Source of the DNA: UMGS1840 sp045661305
GTDB lineage: Bacteria > Bacillota > Clostridia > UMGS1840
NCBI GenBank assembly: GCA_045661305.1
Contig: JAZRFJ010000001.1
Span: 1-64,000 of the forward strand
Direction: 5' to 3'
Length of the DNA: 64,000 bases
This document shows, in pieces, positions 7,528 through 17,007 of the stretch (position 1 is the first letter of the stretch; each line of letters begins with the position of its first letter). A model generated the notes under the pieces. The model saw nothing but the letters and a program-made list of their open reading frames with translations. It was not told the DNA's origin and did not search any database. Position numbers and translations under genes: made by a program.

Positions 7528-10179
7528 TTATTTATTTATCTGTGCAGAAAGAATATCTTCAGCTTTTATGATAGCTTCATCAATTTTGTCCTTATCTTTT
7601 CCGCCACCTTGCGCCATATCAGGTTTTCCGCCGCCTTTACCGCCTGTTACAGCAGTAACTTCTCTTATGATATTTCCGGCATGAGCACCTTTTTCTATAG
7701 CCTCTTTTGAAGCACCTGCAACAAATGTTATTTTATCATCCAAAGCTGATGCAATAACAGTTACAACAGCATCATTAATATACTTATCTCTTATATTGTC
7801 AATCATCATTTTAAGCTCGGAAGCTTCTGAACCATCCATTCTGAATGCAAAAAGCTTTATTCCCGAAACTTCTTTCATATTCTTTTCAATATCGTTTACT
7901 GCTCCCTTTGAAAGCTGTTGTTTAAGGCTGTCAATCTCATTTTTCTTTTCTTTAAGCTCATTTACAACCTCTTCAGTCTTTTTAACAAGGTCGCTTAAAT
8001 TGTTAATCTTCATCGCTTTTGCAGTTTCAATAAGAATATTTTCTCTTTCTTTCTGATATGAAAGGTAATTTGCACCTGTAACGGCCTCGATTCTTCTTAC
8101 ACCCGCTGCAACACCGCTTTCAGAAACTATTTTGAATAAACCTACCTGTGAAGTATTTGTAAGATGTGTTCCTCCGCAAAGCTCTTTTGAGTAATCACCC
8201 ATCGAAACAACTCTTACTCTTTCTCCATATTTTTCACCAAACAATGCCATAGCACCTGTTTTCTTTGCTTCCTCAATGCTCATATATTCGCATTTTATAT
8301 CGTATGCACTTAAAATTGCATCATTTACAAGCTCTTCAACTTTTTCTATTTCATCAGATGTCATAGCTGAAAAATGAGAAAAGTCAAATCTCAATCTTTC
8401 TGAATTTACAAATGAACCTGCCTGATTAACATGGTCACCAAGCACAGTTTTCAATGCTTTTTGGAGAAGATGTGTTGTTGAGTGGTTTCTTGCTGTTGCA
8501 AGCCTTGTTTTTTTGCAAACACTCATTTTAACAGCATCGCCGACTTTTAAAGTTCCCTCTTCTACTTCAGCAGTATGTCCGATTTTGCCTTGTGAATATT
8601 TAACTGTATCTAAAACTACACATTTTGAAGATGATGATGTTATAACACCCTTATCGCCTGCCTGTCCACCGCTTTCTCCATAGAAAGAGGTTTTATCTGT
8701 GATAACAGAAACCTTATCTCCAGCTTTCACCTCTGTAACACTCTTATTATCTTTAAATAATGCTATAACCTTTGCATCACATGAAAGCTCATCATAGCCT
8801 ACGAACTCACAATCATCAAGCTCTTTTAAAAGCTTTGCAATTTCGTTTTCCCATCCTAAAGATGAAGTATCGCCTCTTGCTTCTCTTGACTGATTTTTCT
8901 GTTTTTCCATTTCTTCTCTGTATTTGTCTTCATCAACGCTAAAGCCGTTTTCTTCTGCAATTTCCCTTGTTAAATCAAGAGGAAATCCATATGTATCATG
9001 AAGCTTGAAAGCAACAGAACCGTCAAGAACAGTTTGTCCGCTTTTTTTCATATCAGCTATAATATCATTTAAAATAACGATACCTGAATCTATTGTCTTG
9101 TAGAACTTTTCTTCCTCTAAGCTGATAATCTTTTTGATATATTCCTGATTTTCAAAGATTTCAGGATATGCGTCTTTGGACTGTGAAATAACAACATCAG
9201 CAAGTCCTGTTAAAAACATATCGTTAATTCCAAGTAATTTTCCATGTCTTGCAGCACGGCGAAGAAGTCTTCTAAGAACATAACCTCTTCCCTCGTTTGA
9301 CGGAATAACACCATCCGAAACGAGGAAAACTGTACTTCTTATATGGTCTGTAACAACACGGATTGAAATATCTGTCTTATGGTCTTTTCCATATTCCTTG
9401 TTACAAAGCTTACATACGCTGTCAAGGACTTTTCTTACTGTGTCAACTTCAAAAAGCGAATGAACTCCCTGCATAATAGCAGCAATTCGCTCTAACCCCA
9501 TACCTGTATCTATATTAGGATTAGCAAGCGGATTATAATTTCCGTCAGCATCTTTGTCAAACTGAGTAAAAACAAGGTTCCAGAATTCAACATATCTGTC
9601 GCAATCACAGCCTACCTTACAATCAGGCTTACCGCAACCGTGTTCTTCTCCTCTGTCAAAATATATTTCAGAACAAGGACCGCAAGGACCTGTTCCTATT
9701 TCCCAAAAGTTGTCCTCTTTACCAAATCTCACCATTCTATCAGGTGATACACCAACTTTTTTAGTCCAGATGTCATAAGCCTCGTCATCATCAAGATAAA
9801 CGCTCACCCAAAGCTTGTCCACAGGAAGCTGCAATCTTTCGGTGATAAATTCCCATGCCCAACCTGTTACTTCATTTTTAAAATAGTCACCAAACGAAAA
9901 GTTGCCGAGCATTTCAAAGAATGTTCCGTGTCTTGCAGTAATACCAACACGCTCAATATCAGGTGTTCTTATACATTTCTGACATGTTGTTACTCTTTTT
10001 CTTGGCGGAGTTTCTTCCCCTGTAAAATATTTTTTGAGTGGTGCCATACCTGCATTTATAAGAAGAAGTGAATTATCGTTTATCGGAACAAGCGGAAACG
10101 ATTTCATCTTCAAATGTCCTTTTTCTTCAAAGAAAGATAAAAATTCTTCTCTTATCTCATTTAATCCCATTTTTTTCAT
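7528..10179 (-). CDS. alaS: Alanyl-tRNA synthetase
   Basis: 883 aa from the ATG at 10179; AAAGGAG 11 nt upstream and the homology start MKKMGLNEIREEFL exclude the 13-residue upstream extension. Order: class II catalytic core (1-~240, HGTFFEMLGNFSFGDYF, GPCGPCSEIYFDRG), tRNA-recognition domain (~250-460), editing domain with NHSTTHLLQKAL (HxxxH) and ELCGGTHLTNT (CxxxH), DHHA1/C-Ala domain (~740-883) with GKGGGKPDMAQGGG. It charges tRNA-Ala and clears Ser/Gly mischarges. Unusually for a clostridial aaRS gene I see no T-box in front of it; the leader instead has two hairpins. Confidence 0.96.
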   Translation of the reverse strand: MKKMGLNEIREEFLSFFEEKGHLKMKSFPLVPINDNSLLLINAGMAPLKKYFTGEETPPRKRVTTCQKCIRTPDIERVGITARHGTFFEMLGNFSFGDYFKNEVTGWAWEFITERLQLPVDKLWVSVYLDDDEAYDIWTKKVGVSPDRMVRFGKEDNFWEIGTGPCGPCSEIYFDRGEEHGCGKPDCKVGCDCDRYVEFWNLVFTQFDKDADGNYNPLANPNIDTGMGLERIAAIMQGVHSLFEVDTVRKVLDSVCKLCNKEYGKDHKTDISIRVVTDHIRSTVFLVSDGVIPSNEGRGYVLRRLLRRAARHGKLLGINDMFLTGLADVVISQSKDAYPEIFENQEYIKKIISLEEEKFYKTIDSGIVILNDIIADMKKSGQTVLDGSVAFKLHDTYGFPLDLTREIAEENGFSVDEDKYREEMEKQKNQSREARGDTSSLGWENEIAKLLKELDDCEFVGYDELSCDAKVIALFKDNKSVTEVKAGDKVSVITDKTSFYGESGGQAGDKGVITSSSSKCVVLDTVKYSQGKIGHTAEVEEGTLKVGDAVKMSVCKKTRLATARNHSTTHLLQKALKTVLGDHVNQAGSFVNSERLRFDFSHFSAMTSDEIEKVEELVNDAILSAYDIKCEYMSIEEAKKTGAMALFGEKYGERVRVVSMGDYSKELCGGTHLTNTSQVGLFKIVSESGVAAGVRRIEAVTGANYLSYQKERENILIETAKAMKINNLSDLVKKTEEVVNELKEKKNEIDSLKQQLSKGAVNDIEKNMKEVSGIKLFAFRMDGSEASELKMMIDNIRDKYINDAVVTVIASALDDKITFVAGASKEAIEKGAHAGNIIREVTAVTGGKGGGKPDMAQGGGKDKDKIDEAIIKAEDILSAQINK

Positions 10180-10191
10180 TTTATATGTATC

Positions 10192-10234
10192 TCCTTTTAA
10201 AAGGTTAATCAATAGCAAAAATGCTATTGATTAA
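10192..10234 (-). promoter_or_regulatory. Two hairpins in front of alaS, one covering the RBS
   Basis: A perfect 13-bp inverted repeat (10205-10217 with 10222-10234) overlaps the stop codon of the upstream membrane gene. It is followed by CCTTTTAAAAGG (10192-10203), a 12-nt palindrome that contains the alaS Shine-Dalgarno. There is no U-tract, so this is not a normal terminator. Confidence 0.5.
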
Positions 10235-11576
10235 CACCGTATTTCTCTTTTAATTTATCTCTTCGTGTTGAAGAAATGATTGCACCGCCTATAACGGCAT
10301 TCAAAAGCATAATATCAAATATGATATTATAACAGAAAAGTTTTTCAGAAATTCCTGCCTCTCCGCTTATTATAAGAGGAGCAACAAAAGCATATAAGCT
10401 AATCAGTGCAAGTATTATCATATATAAATAGTGTGCTTTTACTTTTTTGTTTCCCTCGCTCTTTATATTAAGTCCGCAAAATACTATAATACCAAGTGCA
10501 ACAGCAATAACAAACCACAAACTTGGTTGCATAAATCTTCTTTTTAATGCACTATATAAGGTAAAACCATTTTTAAGCGTACCATCAGGCTGATTGGCAA
10601 GATACCTGGCTCGTATCTCAAAAGCATTTCCCGCAGTAATCTCAAGTTTTTCCTTGAAGAAAGACGGATTTTTAATATAATATCCGAGAATATCCGAATA
10701 ACTATAATCAATATCTATTTTTTCTTCTATTTCAAAATTAGATTTACCGGCATACTTTTCTATTAAAGCAGTATCTTGAAATGTACTGTCAACACTCATA
10801 GGATTATCCTTATATATTCCGTAAAAGGTTGAGTTTACAAGATTATCATATTTTATCTGCTCACTTACACCGCCCCCAAAAAGTGCAGAAACGGCAGTTA
10901 TAGAAAGAACACACGCTAATGATACAGATAAGATATACTTTTTATCATTTCTTATAAGAAATGTGGGAATTATAAGTAAATTAAGAAATATTCCCAAAAT
11001 AAACCAGCCCTCAGACAATCCGCCTGCAAAAAGACACAACAAGCAATAAATAACACTCATAAAAACAGAGGTTTTTACATAAAACTGCCACAGCAAAATA
11101 AATGTCATAATAAGTATTGAGGCAAGAAGTAAGCCTTGGGTTGTAATAGTGTTATAATGAAGCAAATATGCAAAATCACCAAACACAAAAATAGTCATAA
11201 ACTCAAATAAGACTGCGTGCCATTTCTTTTTGAAATTTATTTTGTAAATAATTACGCCAAAAAAGGCAAAAACTGCAAGGAACAATAAAAAACCCGTTAC
11301 TCTTATATCAATTACAGGAATAATTTTAGAAAGAGGTCTTAAAATCCAGTTCATCGTGCCGTGATAATAATTTTCATAAGGAATACTGCTGTAAGTAAAA
11401 GGGAGTAATGAAGCTGTATCTCCCGCAGCATAACCGCCCGAAGAATATTCATAAAAATTTCCACCCGCTATTCCTGAGGGCGGTATAAGATTTGAAAACA
11501 AAAATATTACAAAAAGAATTGCAAGGGCAATATTTTTGTGCGTAATATATCTTTTTATATTTTTTGTATTTTCCAT
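10224..11576 (-). CDS. Polytopic membrane protein of unknown function (DUF6056-like)
   Basis: 450 aa with roughly ten predicted TM helices: one at 15-33, then 92-110, 122-137, 147-164, 168-185, 188-207, 216-233 and three more after 345. A long extracytoplasmic loop lies at about 35-90 (PSGIAGGNFYEYSSGGYAAGD...) and another at 235-330. The arrangement, with an early loop carrying acidic residues, recalls polytopic GT-C type glycosyltransferases or O-antigen-related proteins such as DUF6056, but I see no certain catalytic motif. It lies between the zinc-ribbon gene and alaS; no functional link is evident. Confidence 0.6.
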   Translation of the reverse strand: MENTKNIKRYITHKNIALAILFVIFLFSNLIPPSGIAGGNFYEYSSGGYAAGDTASLLPFTYSSIPYENYYHGTMNWILRPLSKIIPVIDIRVTGFLLFLAVFAFFGVIIYKINFKKKWHAVLFEFMTIFVFGDFAYLLHYNTITTQGLLLASILIMTFILLWQFYVKTSVFMSVIYCLLCLFAGGLSEGWFILGIFLNLLIIPTFLIRNDKKYILSVSLACVLSITAVSALFGGGVSEQIKYDNLVNSTFYGIYKDNPMSVDSTFQDTALIEKYAGKSNFEIEEKIDIDYSYSDILGYYIKNPSFFKEKLEITAGNAFEIRARYLANQPDGTLKNGFTLYSALKRRFMQPSLWFVIAVALGIIVFCGLNIKSEGNKKVKAHYLYMIILALISLYAFVAPLIISGEAGISEKLFCYNIIFDIMLLNAVIGGAIISSTRRDKLKEKYGVNQ

Positions 11577-11626
11577 ACTATCTTTTTTTCTCTTTTCGAT
11601 ATTTTAATTTTAAGCTATTATAAAGC

Positions 11627-11995
11627 TTAGGCTTCTTCTTTTAAATTTTTTCCGCAGCTATTACAGAATTTTGCATCGCAAGCATTATTACTACCGCAAG
11701 AAGGGCAAGAAACAACGCTCTTAATTTCATTAATTCTTGATTTTAAAGACTCTATTTCCTTATATTTAGCATCAACATCTTCCATAATAAGCTTTATATC
11801 TTCAGAAATTTCAATCCCGTTTTCAAAATCTCTGTAACAAAGAACGCCTGCATTTTTAAACATTTTTTCTATTTTCGCTTCACATTCATTTATAGAAAGA
11901 TTGAGCTTTGTAACCTCGTAAATTTCTCCTGATTTTACCTTTGCAAGCTTTGTTGCCTTTGAGGCACTTTCTTTAACTTTATCAAACCAACTCAT
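11627..11995 (-). CDS. Small coiled-coil zinc-ribbon protein
   Basis: 122 aa. The first 90 residues are helical and charged (SWFDKVKESASKATKLAKVK... through IESLKSRINEIKS) and likely form a coiled coil. The C-terminus is a zinc ribbon, CPSCGSNNACDAKFCNSCGK, with four Cys in a CxxC-x10-CxxC spacing. Such proteins are common in Firmicutes but mostly uncharacterised. It is transcribed from its own promoter at 12028-12056 and has a good AAAGGAG RBS. No function is assigned. Confidence 0.75.
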   Translation of the reverse strand: MSWFDKVKESASKATKLAKVKSGEIYEVTKLNLSINECEAKIEKMFKNAGVLCYRDFENGIEISEDIKLIMEDVDAKYKEIESLKSRINEIKSVVSCPSCGSNNACDAKFCNSCGKNLKEEA

Positions 11996-12027
11996 AAAAA
12001 ATCTCCTTTATATAGTATTCTTATTTT

Positions 12028-12056
12028 ATTTTAACATATATTTGCCATTTTAGCAA
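12028..12056 (-). promoter_or_regulatory. Promoter of the zinc-ribbon gene
   Basis: TTGCTA (12051-12056), 17-nt spacer, TAAAAT (12028-12033) on the minus strand, 32 nt from the start codon. Confidence 0.5.
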
Positions 12057-12066
12057 TAGTTTAGAC

Positions 12067-12831
12067 CTAAAAACCGCAAAAATGATTACAGCTATACATA
12101 CTTATCGCGCCTGCAACTGCAACATTCAACGATTCAATTTCGCTTTCCATAGGAATGATATACAGTTTATCTGCAAGATTAAGTATGCTCTTATCTGCAC
12201 CATTTGCCTCGTTTCCCAAAGCAATGATACATTTCTTATCAAAATGTATTTTATTTATATCCTCAGATTTTTCGGACAGACAACTTACATAAAAGCTGTA
12301 CCCCTCTTTTTTAAAGCGTTCTACTTCTTCTTCCAAAGAAGGTGTTCTTAAAATATTAAGTGCAAGAACAGACGACATTGCCGAGCGTATAATTTTAGGA
12401 GAATAAATATCTGCCGTTTTGGAGTCTAAAATAACAGTATTAAAACCAAACGCACAGGCAGTTCTCAAAATAGTTCCGACATTTCCCGGGTCTGAAACAC
12501 CGTTTAAAAGAAGAATTTTATCTGACACATTATCATAACAAAATTCTTTCATTTTAAAAACTGCAGCCATCCCCTGCGGAGTAACAGTATCGGAAAGCTC
12601 TTTCATTATCTGCTCGCTTACAACATAGCAGGGGCATTTATAGTCCATATCAAGAAGCTTTTCATCAGTAACAAAAATTCTTTCTGCACCACAAAGCTTC
12701 AAGCTGTCTTTTACATTTTTTATCCCTTCCGCAAAAAAAGTTTTTGTCTGCTCTCTATATTTTTTATTTTTCAATTTTTTCGTCTGAACAACGATATCAT
12801 TTTTCAGACTTGTAATAGTTTTTATATCCAT
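12067..12831 (-). CDS. SpoU/TrmH-family RNA 2'-O-methyltransferase
   Basis: 254 aa. The N-terminal RNA-binding subdomain (about 1-90) begins ITSLKNDIVVQTKKLKNKKYR and carries FFAEGIKNVKDSL. The SPOUT domain (about 100-254) has the three SpoU motifs: LLNGVSDPGNVGTILRTACAFG, IALGNEANGADKSILNLAD and IPMESEIESLNVAVAGAISMY, which form the trefoil-knot SAM site. The layout fits the YsgA/RlmB-like group that modifies 23S rRNA; the exact nucleotide cannot be told. It lies 5 nt downstream of rel, so it is co-transcribed. Confidence 0.88.
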   Translation of the reverse strand: MDIKTITSLKNDIVVQTKKLKNKKYREQTKTFFAEGIKNVKDSLKLCGAERIFVTDEKLLDMDYKCPCYVVSEQIMKELSDTVTPQGMAAVFKMKEFCYDNVSDKILLLNGVSDPGNVGTILRTACAFGFNTVILDSKTADIYSPKIIRSAMSSVLALNILRTPSLEEEVERFKKEGYSFYVSCLSEKSEDINKIHFDKKCIIALGNEANGADKSILNLADKLYIIPMESEIESLNVAVAGAISMYSCNHFCGF

Positions 12832-12836
12832 ATTTT

Positions 12837-15014
12837 TTAAGCTCTGCGTGCGTTATAAACGCCCTTTATATTATTAAGTCTGCCAAGAACGCGTGTAAGC
12901 TTTTCCTGACTTTCAACCTGTATTGTTACATTTATATTATCTATTGTGTTATGCGTTGTCGTTTTTGCCTGAAGAGCCATAATCGGAACTCGCATATCGT
13001 TGAGTGCCAGAGTAACATCAACGAGTAATCCCGAACGGTTGGAAGCCTCTATAACAACATCAACATTATGGCTTTCACCGTTGTAGCCCTCCCACTCTAC
13101 TTCAACAAGTCTTTTCTTATCTCCGTCAGATTTTTCTATATCTAAAAGTGCCTGACAGTTTTTGCGGTGAATTGTTACGCCTCTTCCCCTTGTGATATAA
13201 CCGATTACATCATCACCAGGAACAGGAAAACAACATTTAGCTGTTCTAACCAGACAATTATCAATTCCTTTGACAGAAATTCCGCTTTTTTTCTTACTGT
13301 CCTGCTGATTTTTTGCATTTTGATTTATATCTTCAATCAGCTTTTTCTCATCAGGAACTTTATTATTCTTTTGGGTATAGTCTTCGATACGGTTGCATAT
13401 TTTCTCTACATTTATACCGCCGTTACCGATAATAGCATAAAAATCGTCTTCTTTTGCAAAGCTATATTTTTTAAGAAGATGGGCAAGAAGATTTTCGTCA
13501 CTGAGAAGCTCCTTGAGTGACATATTATACTTTTTAAGCTCTTTTTCAAGAAGCTCTTTTCCCTTTGCGATATTTTCTTCTCTTTTTTCTTTTTTAAACC
13601 ATTGATTTATCTTACTTCTTGCCTGACTTGTTCTGGCAATTTTAAGCCATTCAGTATTAGGCGAAGAAGATGCAGAGGTTATAATTTCGATGATATCACC
13701 GTTATTAAGCGGAGTATCAATCGTTGCCATTCTTCCGTTTATCTTAGCACCAACCATTCGCCAACCAACAGCACTGTGTATCATAAATGCAAAGTCAATC
13801 GGTGTTGAGCCGCTTGGCAAGCTATAAACATCGCCTTTTGGTGAAAAAACAAAAACCTCGTCGGAAAACAAATCTATTTTAATATGACTGATATATTCAC
13901 TTGGATTAGAAAAATCCTTTTCCGTTTCCAAAAGCTGACGAACCCATTGAAATTTATCACCGTTATTTTTTACATTTGAGCCGCCCTCTTTATATTTCCA
14001 GTGAGCAGCAATACCATATTCAGCTGTTCTGTGCATATCCCATGTGCGAATCTGGATTTCAAACGGTGTACCCGCATTACTCATAAGAGTAGTGTGCAAA
14101 GACTGATACATATTTTTCTTTGGCATACTTATATAGTCTTTAAATCTGCCTGGAATAGGCTTATAAAGCTCATGAACATATCCCAAAACGGTATAACATT
14201 CCGCTATTGAGCCTACTATAATTCGTATTGCAAATAAGTCATAAATTTCATCTAAGCTTATATTTTTTGAATACAATTTTTTATATATGCTGTAAAAATG
14301 CTTTGGTCTTCCTTCGATATGGCTTTGTATTCCACATTCATTAAGCTTATTTGAAAGTTCGTTTTTTATCTCTTCTACTATTTTTATTCGCTGTTCTCTT
14401 TTTTGTGCAATTCCCGAAGAAATTTCATGATAGCCTATGGGGTCAAGATAAAGAAGTGATGTATCTTCAAGCTCCCATTTAAAGTTATTCATACCCAATC
14501 TATGAGCAATAGGAGCATATATTTCCATAGTTTCCAAAGACTTTTCAAGCTGTTTATTTTGGGGCATACTTTTCATCGTACGCATATTATGAAGTCTGTC
14601 GGCAAGCTTTATAAGAATAACTCTTATATCCTTTGCCATAGCCATAAACATTTTTCTTAAATTTTCGATTTGTTCTTCTTCTTTGGAACTGAAATTAATT
14701 CTTCCGAGTTTAGTTACGCCATCAACAATATCAGCAATTTCAACACCAAACTCATTTTTTATCTCGTCATAGGAATGCTGGGTATCTTCTATAACATCAT
14801 GTAGAAGTGCTGCACAAATAGACTCATCATCTAAAAATATTTCTGTAAGAATGAGAGCGACATTATACGGATGGAAAAAATACGGTTCACCGCTTTTTCT
14901 GAACTGGTCTTTATGTGAATCTTTTGCATAAAGATATGCCTTTGTGATAAGCTCTTCGTTTGTCTTTAAATTATAAGATTTTATCTTATCAAGAAGCACT
15001 TTTAGTTCATCCAT
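12837..15014 (-). CDS. rel: Bifunctional (p)ppGpp synthetase/hydrolase, Rel
   Basis: 725 aa, full length. The hydrolase domain is intact: H48, HD at 72-73 and ED at 76-77 in LLHDVIEDT. The synthetase domain (about 230-345) has KHFYSIYKKLYSK, YTVLGYVHELYKPIPGRFKD, YQSLHTTL and EIQIRTWDMHRTAEYGIAAHWKYK. TGS (about 385-445), a His/Cys-rich zinc-finger-like region with VRTAKCCFPVPGDDVIGYIT, and a C-terminal ACT domain (about 650-725) follow. It makes and degrades the stringent-response alarmone on ribosomes. RBS GAGAGGGG. It follows recJ across a structured 121-nt gap. Confidence 0.96.
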   Translation of the reverse strand: MDELKVLLDKIKSYNLKTNEELITKAYLYAKDSHKDQFRKSGEPYFFHPYNVALILTEIFLDDESICAALLHDVIEDTQHSYDEIKNEFGVEIADIVDGVTKLGRINFSSKEEEQIENLRKMFMAMAKDIRVILIKLADRLHNMRTMKSMPQNKQLEKSLETMEIYAPIAHRLGMNNFKWELEDTSLLYLDPIGYHEISSGIAQKREQRIKIVEEIKNELSNKLNECGIQSHIEGRPKHFYSIYKKLYSKNISLDEIYDLFAIRIIVGSIAECYTVLGYVHELYKPIPGRFKDYISMPKKNMYQSLHTTLMSNAGTPFEIQIRTWDMHRTAEYGIAAHWKYKEGGSNVKNNGDKFQWVRQLLETEKDFSNPSEYISHIKIDLFSDEVFVFSPKGDVYSLPSGSTPIDFAFMIHSAVGWRMVGAKINGRMATIDTPLNNGDIIEIITSASSSPNTEWLKIARTSQARSKINQWFKKEKREENIAKGKELLEKELKKYNMSLKELLSDENLLAHLLKKYSFAKEDDFYAIIGNGGINVEKICNRIEDYTQKNNKVPDEKKLIEDINQNAKNQQDSKKKSGISVKGIDNCLVRTAKCCFPVPGDDVIGYITRGRGVTIHRKNCQALLDIEKSDGDKKRLVEVEWEGYNGESHNVDVVIEASNRSGLLVDVTLALNDMRVPIMALQAKTTTHNTIDNINVTIQVESQEKLTRVLGRLNNIKGVYNARRA

Positions 15015-15052
15015 GTTTTTCCCCTCTCTTTCTCAACAAATTTCTTTATTAA

Positions 15053-15132
15053 AAAACAATAAACATAAAAAAGCCAAACACATATAAAACTGCGTTTTTT
15101 CCGCCGTTTTATGTTCAGCTTTATTATTGTTT
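15053..15132 (-). promoter_or_regulatory. Extended hairpin between recJ and rel
   Basis: The gap folds into a long imperfect stem on the minus strand: AAACAATAA, AAAGC and ACATAAAAC on one arm match GTTTTATaTGT, GCTTT and TTTATTGTTT on the other. T-rich sequence follows, so it may be the recJ terminator or an attenuator for rel. Confidence 0.5.
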
Positions 15133-15135
15133 ATA

Positions 15136-16842
15136 TTAAACAAGCTTTATGTCTTTAAGCTTTAATGCAACGTTTTTCTTATCGCGATATTCGTTAGTAT
15201 ACGGTGTAACAATAGCATTGACTGTATCGCCGTCACGAAGCATTCTTATCGAGCTATTAGTACCCATACCAAATCCGATAACCATAATTGAGAAGCCTTT
15301 TTTAGTAAATCTTAAACGAATATGCTTATCATTTCCGAAATAAGTAAGATTTTCAATTTTTACTTTCTCAATAAGGAAAAGCGGAACAGGATTACCCATA
15401 CCGCACGGCTGGATAACCTCAAGCTTATCTGTAAGGTCGAGTGAAATATCCTTCTCGGTGATTTTGCCGTCATACACTATTTCTTCAACAAAGAATTTTG
15501 AAGAATATGTTTCTTTAGCAAAAGCATTGATTTTTTCTCTCAAATTATCAATATTGTCTTTCTTTATTGCTAGACCTGCTGCAAGCTCATGACCGCCGTA
15601 TTTAGTGAGAATATCTTCGCAGTAAGACAGTGCTGCGAACATATTAAAACCGGCAACTCCTCGGCAAGAGCCCTTGGCATCTTCGCCTTCTATTGAAATG
15701 AGAACACATGGTTTCCCATATTTTTCTGTTATTCTGGAAGCAACTATTCCTATAACTCCATGATGCCATTTGTCACTTGAAAGAACAATAACTCTGTCAG
15801 TTTCGTGAAGCTTTCCTTTTTCAATTTCACTACACGCTTCAATAAGAATTTCCTGCTCTATCATCTGTCTGCGTGTGTTTTCTTCGCAAAGCATACAAGC
15901 AAGCTTTCTTGCCTCATCCTCCGAAGAAGTAGTAAACAGCTTGACAGCATCAAGTGCATTTCCTAATCTTCCAACAGCATTTATTCTCGGAGCAATAATA
16001 AAGCCTACATGAGAAGACTCCAGCTTTTTATTTGCAAGTCCGGCTTCCTCAATCAAGCATTTAAGTCCGATGTTTCTTGGATTTTTAAGAAGTTCTAACC
16101 CTATCGAAACAAATATCCTGTTTTCATCTGTAAGAGAAACTATATCCGCAATAGTTCCCAAACATAACAAATCACCATAGGTTTCAAGCAAATCTTTTGA
16201 GTTGCCTTTTCCGTCTAAAGCCTCAATAAGCTTAAATGCAACTCCTACACCCGAAAGTTCCTTAAAAGGATATTCACAGTCATCTCTCTTTGGATTTATC
16301 ACAGCATATGCATCAGGAAGAATTTCTTTACATTTATGGTGGTCTGTTATAACAACCCAAATCCCCAAGGATGTTGCATATGCAATATCCTCATATGCAG
16401 TTATTCCGCAATCTGCTGTTATAATAAGCTCTGTATTTTCATCTTTAAAATTCTTCACAGCGTCTTTATTAAGACCATACCCCTCATCTGAACGGGAGGG
16501 AATATAATAAGAAACATTTGCGTTTCTTGATTTTAAGTATAAGTATATAATTGAAACAGCTGTTATTCCGTCAACATCGTAATCTCCGTAAACAACTATT
16601 TTGCCATTTCTCTCTATTACCTCATTTATTTTTGATACACCTTTATCCATGTCTTTAAGCAAGAAAGGGTCAATAAGTTTTGAAACATCAGGGTACATGA
16701 ACTGTTGTGCCTCCTGTACAGTTTCAATTCCTCTGTTTACCAAAACTCTGGCACATAATGGGTTTAAATTCAGCTCTTTTTCAAGCTTGGCAGCTATTTC
16801 AGAATCAGACTGCCTCATAACCCATTTACTTTTTTTAATCAT
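15136..16842 (-). CDS. recJ: Single-stranded-DNA-specific exonuclease RecJ
   Basis: 568 aa, the compact form of RecJ. DHH phosphoesterase core: VYGDYDVDGITAVSIIYLY (motif I), IITADCGITAYED, VVITDHHKCKEILPDAYAVINPKR (the DHH motif), SGVGVAFKLIEAL; DHHA1 domain with KYGGHELAAGLAIKK; C-terminal OB-fold from about 460. It degrades ssDNA 5'-3' in recombination and repair with Mn2+. RBS GGCAGGAC. The window shows recJ-rel-methyltransferase on one strand, an order common in Clostridia. Confidence 0.95.
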   Translation of the reverse strand: MIKKSKWVMRQSDSEIAAKLEKELNLNPLCARVLVNRGIETVQEAQQFMYPDVSKLIDPFLLKDMDKGVSKINEVIERNGKIVVYGDYDVDGITAVSIIYLYLKSRNANVSYYIPSRSDEGYGLNKDAVKNFKDENTELIITADCGITAYEDIAYATSLGIWVVITDHHKCKEILPDAYAVINPKRDDCEYPFKELSGVGVAFKLIEALDGKGNSKDLLETYGDLLCLGTIADIVSLTDENRIFVSIGLELLKNPRNIGLKCLIEEAGLANKKLESSHVGFIIAPRINAVGRLGNALDAVKLFTTSSEDEARKLACMLCEENTRRQMIEQEILIEACSEIEKGKLHETDRVIVLSSDKWHHGVIGIVASRITEKYGKPCVLISIEGEDAKGSCRGVAGFNMFAALSYCEDILTKYGGHELAAGLAIKKDNIDNLREKINAFAKETYSSKFFVEEIVYDGKITEKDISLDLTDKLEVIQPCGMGNPVPLFLIEKVKIENLTYFGNDKHIRLRFTKKGFSIMVIGFGMGTNSSIRMLRDGDTVNAIVTPYTNEYRDKKNVALKLKDIKLV

Positions 16843-16873
16843 AATTCAGTCCTGCCTTTATATATTTTTTACT

Positions 16874-16902
16874 ATTATATCACTAAATAAAAAAATTTGC
16901 AA
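16874..16902 (-). promoter_or_regulatory. Probable promoter of recJ
   Basis: TTGCAA (16897-16902), 17-nt spacer, TATAAT (16874-16879) on the minus strand, 32 nt upstream of the start codon. Confidence 0.5.
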
Positions 16903-17007
16903 GTCAAATTACAAAAAATGTACAAAAAAAATAACAATTTTAAATATAGTGTTTTTTCGACAAAAAAGACAGTAGATTTTCGTAAAAATCAGCTGCCTTT
17001 AAAATAA

